Below the pieces are notes generated by a model. That model was not told the DNA's origin. It searched no databases and worked only from the letters and a program-made list of their open reading frames with translations. DNA of 38,002 nt from Elusimicrobiota bacterium. GTDB taxonomy: Bacteria; Elusimicrobiota; Elusimicrobia; 2-02-FULL-39-32. The first letter of the stretch is position 1. The number at the start of each line of letters is the position of its first letter. The position numbers and the translations under genes are program-made. The stretch lies in contig JAKFYJ010000080.1 of assembly GCA_021730935.1 (NCBI GenBank), forward strand, positions 1 to 38,002, in the 5' to 3' direction. Shown piece after piece: positions 1 to 7,317 of the stretch.

Positions 1-2
1 AC

Positions 3-998
3 AGGTATCATGACATGGGATTGATCGCGGCATTTCATCTGCCTCTGGCGATGGGCATCCCATCTGTTCAGATCGATCCGTTTGAATGGGTGATCGCGCC
101 TTCACTTTTGTTTGAGGCCGTCTCCAGAGAAAAAGGAACCCTTTCCTGGATGCCCAATTTTGCTTTCAACCTTTGCGCCGACAAAATTCACGATGATGAA
201 ATCACAGGGATCACTCTCAAATCCTGGCGCATGGTCATCAATTGCAGTGAAACAGTTCGCGATGAAAGCCATCGATTATTTTTGAAACGTTTCTCAAAGT
301 TCGGGCTCAAAAAAGAAGCAGTTTCCACGGCCTATGCGATGGCGGAAACGACTTTCGCGGTTTCTCAGTCTCTTCCCGGAGAAAAGCCCTTGACCTGCCA
401 AGTCGGAGGCAGAATGTTTGTGTCTTCCGGTTCTCCGATCAATGGGTGCCGGGTCAAGATCCTCGGCGCCCAAGGCAAGACGAAATCTCAGGGGCCTGTC
501 GGAGAAATCCTGATCAAATCATCTTCGCTATTTAAAGGATATCGGAACAATTCCGGGGCCACTCGCTCTGCCATGCAGGGCGGCTGGTATCACACCGGGG
601 ACCTGGGTTTTTTATATCAGGGCGAAATTTTCGTTACGGGACGGAAAAAAGATTTGATCATCGTGGGAGGAAACAACATTTTCCCTGAGGATGTTGAATC
701 AGCGGTGAGCCGTGTTCCGGGAGTCATCCCAGGCCGGGTGGTCGCGTTTGGGATGGAGGATCCTGAGCTTGGGACGGAACAGGTCTGCGTTGCCGCTGAA
801 ACTCGTGCGGCTGAAGCGGCTGAGCGTCAAAAACTCGAATCGGAAATTATTCGCGCAGGTATGGGCGCCGACGTCAGCATCCGCAAAGTATTTTTGGTTC
901 CCCCCCGCTGGATCATCAAAAGCTCTTCAGGCAAACCCAGCCGGCAGGCGAACAAGGACAGGATTGTTAAACAGGAGGCCATTCATGATATCGGATAG
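3..998 (+). CDS. Fatty-acyl-AMP ligase / acyl-CoA synthetase-like protein, 3' part (5' end off window)
   Basis: This is the C-terminal part of an AMP-forming ligase of the ANL superfamily. Such enzymes adenylate a fatty acid and pass it to an acyl carrier protein or to CoA. The frame is open from base 3 and encodes RYHDMGLI at the window edge, matching the YHDMGLI motif of fatty-acyl-AMP ligases, so the first ATG at 15 is internal and the gene begins upstream. Also visible are the adenylate-binding segment TAYAMAETTFA, the hinge region GWYHTGDLGF followed by VTGRKKDLIIVGGNNIFPED, and a late SSSGKPSR segment carrying the probable catalytic lysine. It overlaps the acyl carrier protein gene by 14 bases, which supports acyl-ACP loading. 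The family call is firm. The choice between AMP ligase and CoA ligase, and the substrate, are inference. Confidence 0.85.
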   Translation, partial: RYHDMGLIAAFHLPLAMGIPSVQIDPFEWVIAPSLLFEAVSREKGTLSWMPNFAFNLCADKIHDDEITGITLKSWRMVINCSETVRDESHRLFLKRFSKFGLKKEAVSTAYAMAETTFAVSQSLPGEKPLTCQVGGRMFVSSGSPINGCRVKILGAQGKTKSQGPVGEILIKSSSLFKGYRNNSGATRSAMQGGWYHTGDLGFLYQGEIFVTGRKKDLIIVGGNNIFPEDVESAVSRVPGVIPGRVVAFGMEDPELGTEQVCVAAETRAAEAAERQKLESEIIRAGMGADVSIRKVFLVPPRWIIKSSSGKPSRQANKDRIVKQEAIHDIG

Positions 999-1227
999 AT
1001 TGAAAAGCATCATTTTAAAAACACTCGCCGTCAAAGACTTCCCCATGCAGGACGAAACCCGCGCGGATGAAGTTCCCGGTTGGGATTCTCTGAACCATGT
1101 GCGAGTCATCGTCGCGGTTGAAAAGGAATTCAACGTGAAGCTGAAAGGTCTGGAAATCCTCCGCTTAAAGAACATCGGCGAGCTTCAAAAATTGGTGGAT
1201 TCCAAATTGACGAATACCAATAAATAA
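985..1227 (+). CDS. Acyl carrier protein
   Basis: An 80-residue carrier protein. The motif GWDSL at residues 32-36 contains the serine (Ser35) expected to carry phosphopantetheine, followed by the usual acidic helix and a VEKEFNVKL segment. The ATG at 985 is chosen because a perfect AGGAGG lies at 973-978, and because starting there gives a protein of normal ACP length. The same frame is open further upstream but encodes no recognisable protein there. The gene starts inside the last codons of the ligase gene, so the two are translationally coupled. It is more likely a dedicated carrier for that ligase than the housekeeping AcpP of fatty-acid synthesis, since no fab genes adjoin it. That role is inferred from position. 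Confidence 0.88.
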   Translation: MISDRLKSIILKTLAVKDFPMQDETRADEVPGWDSLNHVRVIVAVEKEFNVKLKGLEILRLKNIGELQKLVDSKLTNTNK

Positions 1228-1235
1228 GCTAAGAT
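1207..1235 (+). promoter_or_regulatory. Predicted sigma70-type promoter of rpmB
   Basis: TTGACG at 1207-1212 and TAAGAT at 1230-1235 are separated by 17 bases. The -35 box lies inside the end of the acyl carrier protein gene. The -10 box ends 12 bases before the rpmB ATG, and no Shine-Dalgarno sequence lies between them, so the transcript leader would be only about six bases. Confidence 0.5.
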
Positions 1236-1247
1236 AACTGACTACTT

Positions 1248-1439
1248 ATGGCATATAAATGCGACATTTGCGACAAGGGACCCAAGTCCGGTTTTGCCGT
1301 GAGCCATTCCAAAAGGCACACGAAACGCCGCTTCTTGCCCAACCTCCAGAAAATCCGCGTTGTTCTCGCAGGAACCGTCAAACGGGCGTATGTTTGCACG
1401 ACCTGCCTCAAATCCGACAAAGTTAAGAAAGCTGCTTAA
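1248..1439 (+). CDS. rpmB: 50S ribosomal protein bL28
   Basis: A 63-residue basic protein that begins MAYKCDIC and has two Cys-x-x-Cys pairs, Cys5/Cys8 and Cys50/Cys53. This is the zinc-ribbon form of bL28, a structural protein of the large ribosomal subunit. The segment [16 protein letters not shown] is characteristic of the family. Length is normal. The ATG at 1248 has no Shine-Dalgarno sequence and follows the predicted -10 box by 12 bases. The gene is convergent with the relA/spoT homologue, and the last 17 bases of the two reading frames overlap, leaving no room for a separate terminator. Confidence 0.95.
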   Translation: MAYKCDICDKGPKSGFAVSHSKRHTKRRFLPNLQKIRVVLAGTVKRAYVCTTCLKSDKVKKAA

Positions 1440-2949
1440 AATATTTCTTTATTTTTGACCGGGCCCGCGGGGTCTTCACAAAATCAAGCCAGTCTTTGTG
1501 AGGGTGTTGACCTTTTTTGGTCAAAATCTCGCATCGTTCCCCGCTCTTGAGCTGATAGTCCAGCCGAACCATCTTGTCGTTCACCTTGGCCCCCACGCAT
1601 TGGTCTCCCAGTCCGCTGTGCACTTCATAGGCAAAATCCACGGGGGTTGATCCCAACGGGAGTTTTTTCACTTCCCCCTTGGGCGTGAAAACGAAAACCT
1701 GATCGAATTCCAGCTCGGCTTTGAGCCCTTCCAGCATTTCGCGCGGGTCCTGCGATTCTTCCAGCCATTCCAGCGTTTTTTTGAGCCAGTCCATCTTGGC
1801 TTCCACCTTGTCGATTTTGCCCTGGGTGGACGTCTTGTCTCCGAGTTTATATCTCCAGTGGGCCGCGACTCCGAACTCTGCAACGCTGTGCATTTCTTCG
1901 GTTCGGATTTGGACTTCAACGATTTCTCCAGGAGCGATTTCGATGGTGGTGTGAAGCGACTGATAAAGGTTGTTTTTGGGGATCGCGATGTAGTCTGTGA
2001 AAGAATCTTTGACGGGCTGAAAATGCGTGTGGACGGCGCCCAGGAGAGCATAACAATGTTCAACGGTGTCCGTGATGATCCGGATCCCGGCAAGGTCCTG
2101 GATTTCCTCAAAGGGCTTATTCTGCCGAACCATTTTTCGATAAACCGAATGGAGGCTTTTGGGCCGGGCGCTGATCCGATAAGGAATGTCGAGCGGTTTC
2201 AGGACGGCTTCAAGTTTGCCGACGCAGGATTTGAGATAGGTTTCCTGCTGGACCTTGATCGTCTTCATTTTGAGCTCAAGCTTGTCAAAGACTTCAGGTT
2301 CGAGATATTTGAGGGAAAGGTCAGCCAGGTCGTGCTTGATGCTGTACATCCCAAGGCGCTGGGCGAGAGGGACATAAAGATTGAGAGTTTCTTCCGAGAT
2401 CCGCCTGCGCTTTTCGTCACGGAGAGCGCCGAGCGTTTCCATGTTGTGCCTGCGATCCGCCAGCTTCACGAAGATGACGCGCACGTCTTTTGCGGTCGCG
2501 ATCAGCATCTTGCGCCAGTTTTCGGCCTGTTCCGTGATCACCCGCGACGGCGCGGTGTGGGACGGTTCCGTGAAATTGCTTTCCAGCCGGTCTATTTTGG
2601 TCACGCCTTCCACGATTTCCGCAACTTCGTTACCGAATTCGGATTTGATTTGGTCGCGCGTGACGGTGGTGTCTTCAACGACATCGTGCAGGAGCCCGGC
2701 CTGGAGCGTCGCCAGGTCCATGTGGAGTTCGGAAAGAATTTTTGCGACTTCGAGAGGGTGCGAGATGAAGGGGTCCCCTCCAGCCCTCAGCTGTTCCTGA
2801 TGGGCATGCTTGGAGAATTCATAGGTGTTTCTCAGGATGTCGTGGGATTCGGCAGGGAGATAAGCCGAGGCGTTTTTAACGAGAGCGAGAAAAGTGGTCT
2901 CGAGATCGTGCGTCAAATTATTTTTGAGCGGGGCTCGAAGCGGAAGCAT
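1423..2949 (-). CDS. RelA/SpoT-family (p)ppGpp synthetase/hydrolase, short form without ACT domain
   Basis: A 508-residue alarmone enzyme that makes or degrades (p)ppGpp. The N-terminal HD hydrolase domain (about 45-195) keeps His64, the HD pair at 88-89 in LLHDVVEDT, and Asp165 in KLADRRHN. The synthetase domain (about 255-370) has [23 protein letters not shown], a variant [11 protein letters not shown] and EVQIRT. A TGS domain occupies about 417-477. The protein then ends at residue 508, just after the [10 protein letters not shown] segment. Full-length Rel proteins continue for about 200 residues with helical, zinc-finger and ACT domains. The start overlaps the end of thiG by 32 bases; a TTG at 2916, just past the thiG stop, is an alternative start. 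Both catalytic sites look intact, so a bifunctional enzyme is inferred. Confidence 0.92.
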   Translation of the reverse strand: MLPLRAPLKNNLTHDLETTFLALVKNASAYLPAESHDILRNTYEFSKHAHQEQLRAGGDPFISHPLEVAKILSELHMDLATLQAGLLHDVVEDTTVTRDQIKSEFGNEVAEIVEGVTKIDRLESNFTEPSHTAPSRVITEQAENWRKMLIATAKDVRVIFVKLADRRHNMETLGALRDEKRRRISEETLNLYVPLAQRLGMYSIKHDLADLSLKYLEPEVFDKLELKMKTIKVQQETYLKSCVGKLEAVLKPLDIPYRISARPKSLHSVYRKMVRQNKPFEEIQDLAGIRIITDTVEHCYALLGAVHTHFQPVKDSFTDYIAIPKNNLYQSLHTTIEIAPGEIVEVQIRTEEMHSVAEFGVAAHWRYKLGDKTSTQGKIDKVEAKMDWLKKTLEWLEESQDPREMLEGLKAELEFDQVFVFTPKGEVKKLPLGSTPVDFAYEVHSGLGDQCVGAKVNDKMVRLDYQLKSGERCEILTKKGQHPHKDWLDFVKTPRARSKIKKYFKQLS

Positions 2950-3709
2950 ACATCCGCTTGGGCATGCGCCCGGCGAGATATGCCAGTCTCCCGGCCTGAA
3001 TGCCGAGTTTCATGGCGTGAGCCATCCCCACGGGGTCCTGCGCTTCGGCGATCGCAGTGTTCATGAGCACCGCGTCGGCTCCAAGTTCCATCGCAAAAGC
3101 CGCTTCCGAAGCTGTGCCCACTCCGGCGTCCAATATCAGAGGCACATTTTTAACGATGTCGCGTATAAATTGAATATTGATGGGATTGATGATTCCAAGC
3201 CCGCTCCCGATGGGAGAGGCCAGGGGCATGACAGCCGCGGCTCCCGCTTCTTCCAGCTTTTTCGCCATGATGGGATCGTCGTTCGTATAAGCCAAAACCT
3301 TGAAACCCTCTTTGGCGAGGATCTTTGTCCCTTCAAGCAGGGCTTCCGTGTCCGGCAAGAGCGTCTTGGGGTCTGCGATGATCTCGAGTTTTATCAAATC
3401 TGTCCCCACAAGTTCCCGAGCCAGCCGAGAATATCTGAGCGCGTCTTCGAGGTTATAGCACCCGGCCGTGTTCGGCAGGATAGCCATGTTTTTGGGCAGA
3501 TGTTCGAAGAAGGAGTGAGGCGATTTGTCCCCCAAATCCACGCGCCGCACCGCCACCGTCACCATTTCTGAACCGGAAATTTCGAGGGCCTCTTTCATGA
3601 GTTCCAGCGTCTTATATTTTCCCGTGCCCGTGATCAGCCTGGAATTGTATTTTTTCCCGGCGATGATGAGCGGTTTGTCTTTGGCTTGATTGATTTGTTC
3701 AGTTGTCAT
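2918..3709 (-). CDS. thiG: Thiazole synthase
   Basis: A 263-residue TIM-barrel enzyme that forms the thiazole phosphate ring of thiamine from deoxyxylulose phosphate, dehydroglycine and ThiS thiocarboxylate. The entry motif SRLITGTGKY (about 23-32), the Schiff-base lysine Lys107 in LIKLEII, the segment TNDDPIMAKKLEEAGAAAVM and the phosphate-binding DAGVGTASEAAFAMELGADA (about 190-210) are all present. Length is typical. The ATG at 3709 is preceded by AGGAT. ThiS is encoded upstream on the same strand but is separated by a 2.7-kb membrane-protein gene. Other thiazole genes (thiF, thiH or thiO) are not in the window. Confidence 0.96.
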   Translation of the reverse strand: MTTEQINQAKDKPLIIAGKKYNSRLITGTGKYKTLELMKEALEISGSEMVTVAVRRVDLGDKSPHSFFEHLPKNMAILPNTAGCYNLEDALRYSRLARELVGTDLIKLEIIADPKTLLPDTEALLEGTKILAKEGFKVLAYTNDDPIMAKKLEEAGAAAVMPLASPIGSGLGIINPINIQFIRDIVKNVPLILDAGVGTASEAAFAMELGADAVLMNTAIAEAQDPVGMAHAMKLGIQAGRLAYLAGRMPKRMYASASSPAQK

Positions 3710-3724
3710 AATGATTATCCTGTT

Positions 3725-6406
3725 TTAGCGCAATGCCTGTTTGAGCGCGTTTAAATTGTCGAGAGTCTGCTGAGCCTTTTCCTTTTCTCCCATGTTCGCA
3801 TAGAGGTTGTAGAGATTATAATACGCGATTTCATAGGTCGGATTCAAGGAAATTGAGTCCGTGAAATATTCGATCGCCTTGTCATTTTGCCCGTTCGCCA
3901 TATAGATGTTTCCGAGGTTATTGAAGGCCACATAAAACTTGGGATTATTTTTAAGCGCTTTCGCATAAAACTCAAACGCCAGGGGCAAACGGCCCGCATG
4001 ATAATAAACGTTGCCGACCTCATTATACCCAATATATGAAAGCTGGAATGGGAGTGTCTCGATGTTCCGGATCAATTCTTCAACTTTGTCCTCATTTTTT
4101 ACAAGAGCATAAAGCGCGATCATCATGCCGTAAGCGTAGGACAGGTTTTGCGAGCGGGTCCGGATGTGAAGAAACTTTTCGAGCATCCGGAGCGAAACAG
4201 AATAGTTGCCTTTGTTTGTTTCGTTGTTCGCGGACTGAAGATACATGATCGGAAAAGCTTCAGCGTCTCTCTCATCAAAAACAAACGGGTCCATGTTGAG
4301 GCTGTCTTTCATGGAATAAAGGAGCATGCTTCCGTCCGGAGAAACGGCTCTCAGGGATGCAAAACGCTCCAGAACCTGATCGATCATGCTCATTGTTTCC
4401 GGAGAAGGAAGATTGGGGGCCATGGAATTGATCACGTTTTGTTTGAAAGCGCTTGCCATCAGGATGTGCCGGACATTCATGACATGCAGGAGATCCCGCA
4501 GTTCTTCCGGCGATTTGCATCGGGACGCCAGGTCATAAAAGACGTCCCGATTCCAGGACGTGCCGAAAAGCATGCGGCGGTTGACACCATAAACCGTTGC
4601 GATTCTTCCGAAAAGGATGCGGTCCGTCTCCCCGGTCCGGGTGTTGATGAGGTGGAACATCCATCTCAGGTTTTCCTCATCGCTGTTCTGCATCTGAAAA
4701 TGATGGAGGGTGTATCCCGAAGAAAACGTGCCCACGGATGATGTCAGGGATCCCATGCTGTGCACGGACAAATGCGTGGAGATAAAGAAAAAGAGAATCA
4801 TCGAAAATATGGAAATTGTTAAAGCGCGGTTCGCAAATTTTTGTTCCGCCATGTGCCCGATGACCGCAAAAGGGATCAGGATCAGGAGAGCCAGATATCC
4901 ATAATGGTATCGGACGTCGAGAGCGCGGACGGAAAGCGCCAACAAAGCAAGGATGATCGCGATGATTCCGAAACGGACGCCGCGGCTTTTGGAATAATAA
5001 AAGGCCGGAAACAAAAGCAGGATGAATAAAAATGTCGGTCCCCAGCTGGGCCCGTCTTCCTTGTTGTTTCCAAGGAGCAGTCCTGAGAAATAATGCCGGA
5101 GCCCGGACACGCCCTGATCGTTAAAATTGAAATTCTTTTCCATGGTGTTATACCAGGGGTCTTCGATTTTGCTTCGGAAAATGCCGGTCAGGAAGGGATA
5201 AACGGGGTTTCCCGTTAAAATTGTGTTGCGCAAAAACCAGGGGCCGATTGCCAAAAAAATGCCCAGCGCCAGAGGAACTGCTAGAAAAGTCCCTTTTCGG
5301 TTTTTCCGCCGCTGAATGAAGTCATCTGCCGTGATGACCAAAACTGAGGCCGCCGCGGCAGTGATCGCGGTCAGCTTGTGCCCCATGGCCGCTCCGCACA
5401 AAAGGCCTGCCAGAAGCGCCCATCTTGAAGCCTCGGGTCGGCCTCTTCGATCAAAGGTTTCCATGAGAGCGCAGAAATGCGCGAACAAAAAAACGCTGAC
5501 CGGCAAATCGGGTTTGATCATGATGGTTGAATGCATCGTTATCGGGGCAGACAACAGCAAGGTCACTGTCAGGAGAGCCGTGAAGGGGCTCATCCGGCGG
5601 GACACAAAACCATAAATCAGGGCGATTAAAGCCGCGAGATATCCCCAGGTTAAAAGCACGGCCGCCGCTTCAGATTTCAGAAGGAATGCCCACATCACAA
5701 GCATCTCCGTGTTTTGCGTGAAATAAGAATAAAACTGATAGGGGTTGACGGTGATCCGGCCTTCCTGTATATAAAAATTGGGCATCGCCGCGTGGGCATA
5801 CAAGGTGTCCGAATAGCTCACGCTGGGAAGACAAGCGGTCGAAAGTATTACGATAAAAATGCCTATCCCCAGGACAAGTATGATCTCCATCCATGAAAAT
5901 CCCCGGACTGTTTCTTTTATTTTTCGAACGGTGCTGGAATGATCCATCGCGCTGAAAATTTTTAGGCTTAAAATGATTCCGCCGATCATCACGATCAAAG
6001 CAGTCAGGAAATTGAGCATTCCCAAATGTCCCAGGACGAACCATATCAGGCTGAAGACGAGCGATCCAATGAGATAGCTATATGAAATTTTTTCCAATGC
6101 GCTGAGTCCGGCTTCCTCAGGATTCTCGGAGGGTTTAGATTTAAAGACGCGGTCCAGAATAAATTTGCCTGCGGAGACGAAAGTAATCGCCATGCCGAAA
6201 AAGACCGCATAGGCCCAAAAGGATCTGGAATATCCGTTTGAGCCGCCCTGAAGGAAAATCATTAAATTCATTTTTATGTCGGACAGGGCCGGGAGTTCGC
6301 TGTACTTGATGTTGTTGAAATCGATTTGAATGTATTTTGAGAATTTGTGGAGGAGGTTGAGAGTGAGGAGAAAAACAGCCGTGAGGAGGGTTGCGAAATA
6401 AATCAA
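3725..6406 (-). CDS. GT-C-type membrane glycosyltransferase-like protein with C-terminal TPR domain
   Basis: An 893-residue protein with two parts. Residues 1 to about 560 contain roughly a dozen hydrophobic membrane segments. The first large extracytoplasmic loop (SYSDTLYAHAAMPNFY, then FYSYFTQNTEM) resembles the architecture of GT-C enzymes that use lipid-linked sugars. The last 165 residues are tetratricopeptide repeats, recognisable from AFEFYAKALKNNPKFYVAFN and AIEYFTDSISLNPTYEIAYY. The start is TTG at 6406, four bases after the thiS stop, using the glycine-codon run of thiS (GGGGGA) as ribosome-binding site. The layout resembles eukaryotic TMTC mannosyltransferases and many bacterial O-glycosylation candidates. 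Substrate is unknown and no link to thiamine is evident. Confidence 0.65.
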   Translation of the reverse strand: MIYFATLLTAVFLLTLNLLHKFSKYIQIDFNNIKYSELPALSDIKMNLMIFLQGGSNGYSRSFWAYAVFFGMAITFVSAGKFILDRVFKSKPSENPEEAGLSALEKISYSYLIGSLVFSLIWFVLGHLGMLNFLTALIVMIGGIILSLKIFSAMDHSSTVRKIKETVRGFSWMEIILVLGIGIFIVILSTACLPSVSYSDTLYAHAAMPNFYIQEGRITVNPYQFYSYFTQNTEMLVMWAFLLKSEAAAVLLTWGYLAALIALIYGFVSRRMSPFTALLTVTLLLSAPITMHSTIMIKPDLPVSVFLFAHFCALMETFDRRGRPEASRWALLAGLLCGAAMGHKLTAITAAAASVLVITADDFIQRRKNRKGTFLAVPLALGIFLAIGPWFLRNTILTGNPVYPFLTGIFRSKIEDPWYNTMEKNFNFNDQGVSGLRHYFSGLLLGNNKEDGPSWGPTFLFILLLFPAFYYSKSRGVRFGIIAIILALLALSVRALDVRYHYGYLALLILIPFAVIGHMAEQKFANRALTISIFSMILFFFISTHLSVHSMGSLTSSVGTFSSGYTLHHFQMQNSDEENLRWMFHLINTRTGETDRILFGRIATVYGVNRRMLFGTSWNRDVFYDLASRCKSPEELRDLLHVMNVRHILMASAFKQNVINSMAPNLPSPETMSMIDQVLERFASLRAVSPDGSMLLYSMKDSLNMDPFVFDERDAEAFPIMYLQSANNETNKGNYSVSLRMLEKFLHIRTRSQNLSYAYGMMIALYALVKNEDKVEELIRNIETLPFQLSYIGYNEVGNVYYHAGRLPLAFEFYAKALKNNPKFYVAFNNLGNIYMANGQNDKAIEYFTDSISLNPTYEIAYYNLYNLYANMGEKEKAQQTLDNLNALKQALR

Positions 6407-6409
6407 AGG

Positions 6410-6613
6410 TTATCCCCCGCCGATCATCTGCAGGACTTCGATGCGGTCTCCGTCTGAGACGAGGGTTGTTTTATAATCCTTGCGCCTCACGATGTTGCCG
6501 TTCACCTCGCAGGCCACGAGTTCCGGCACGATGTTGTTGGCGGCCAGCAGCTGCGCCAGGTTTATTTTTCCGTCAATGGAAGTTTCTTTCCCGTTCAGGG
6601 TGACCTTTACCAA
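6410..6613 (-). CDS. thiS: Sulfur carrier protein ThiS
   Basis: A 67-residue beta-grasp sulfur carrier. It begins (TTG)VKVTLNGKE and ends QMIGGG; the C-terminal Gly-Gly is adenylated and converted to a thiocarboxylate that donates sulfur to ThiG. The central LAQLLAANNI and the late DGDRIEVL segments are typical. The TTG at 6613 is chosen because GGGGGGA lies five bases upstream and because it gives the normal family length; the longer open frame upstream is an out-of-frame reading of the transporter gene. The start overlaps the end of the ZIP transporter gene by seven bases. Confidence 0.9.
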   Translation of the reverse strand: MVKVTLNGKETSIDGKINLAQLLAANNIVPELVACEVNGNIVRRKDYKTTLVSDGDRIEVLQMIGGG

Positions 6614-7317
6614 TGGATTCCCCCCATGACCACGCCCAAGGCGAAGGCCCCGATACAATAGGCGTCCCGCACTTTGTGGATGCGGGGCAGGATGTCTGCG
6701 GCTCCGACATAAAAGAAAATGCCCGCGATGAAGCCGAAGAGCCAGCCCAGAATTCCGTTGGAGAGAGTGAAAGCGAACTGCCAGGAAATGGCGACGCCGA
6801 TGGGGGTGGCAAGAGCGAGCAGGCTCACGATGCCGAGCGATTTCATGCGCGGATAATGGGCCGCGGTGAGCAACCCGGTGAGCGTGAGGCCGTCGGTGAA
6901 CTTGTGCACCAGGATGGCCAGAGTCACCACTTCTCCCAATGCCGCGCCTTGCCGAAACGCCATGGCGATGGCGAGCCCGTCGATGAAAGCATGGAGTGAC
7001 AAAGCTCCGAAGGCGGTCCATTTGACATCATGGACATGGCAGTCTTCTGCGAATTCGGAACAGGTGTGCATCATGGTGAATCCTTCGACCGTGAAAATCA
7101 AGAGGAACGCGGTCATGACGCCGAATCCAGACAGATGAGGAGAAAGGGAGTTGGCTTCCGGCAGGATGTGGAGGAAGGCCACGCCCAGAAGCACGCCGGA
7201 ACTGAAAGCGAGTATGCGCCAGATGTTGGATTTCGCCCATTCGTGCCTCGCGAGAATCAGTCCCGATCCAAGGATCGTTGAGGCGAAGGCGAGCAGGGAA
7301 CACAAATAGATGGACAT
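6607..7317 (-). CDS. ZIP-family divalent metal transporter
   Basis: A 236-residue inner-membrane protein with about eight hydrophobic segments. The metal-binding motifs of ZIP transporters are clear: SLHAFIDGLAIAMAF with His109 and Asp113 in one helix, and ILVHKFTDGLTL with His138 and Asp142 in the next. An N-terminal LHILPEA motif (His50, Glu54) and a His-rich loop CHVHD also fit. It probably imports zinc or a similar divalent cation; the exact metal cannot be read from sequence. The ATG at 7317 overlaps the msbA stop by one base (TGATG). A zinc importer would suit an operon encoding the zinc enzyme LpxC, but that is inference. Confidence 0.9.
   Translation of the reverse strand: MSIYLCSLLAFASTILGSGLILARHEWAKSNIWRILAFSSGVLLGVAFLHILPEANSLSPHLSGFGVMTAFLLIFTVEGFTMMHTCSEFAEDCHVHDVKWTAFGALSLHAFIDGLAIAMAFRQGAALGEVVTLAILVHKFTDGLTLTGLLTAAHYPRMKSLGIVSLLALATPIGVAISWQFAFTLSNGILGWLFGFIAGIFFYVGAADILPRIHKVRDAYCIGAFALGVVMGGIHW

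Noticed and set aside
712-984. N-terminal extension of the acyl carrier protein frame
   Set aside because: This part is an out-of-frame reading of the ligase gene; the ATG at 985 has a perfect SD and gives normal ACP length.
1858-3066. A 402-codon open frame on the + strand
   Set aside because: It lies antisense to the relA/spoT homologue and thiG, is rich in F, D, R and H in the way antisense frames of GC-biased genes are, and shows no family motif.
6614-7021. N-terminal extension of the thiS frame
   Set aside because: It is an out-of-frame reading of the ZIP transporter gene; ThiS proteins have about 67 residues.
6614-7317. TPP riboswitch controlling thiS/thiG
   Set aside because: thiS overlaps the upstream gene and there is no non-coding leader in which a THI-box could lie.
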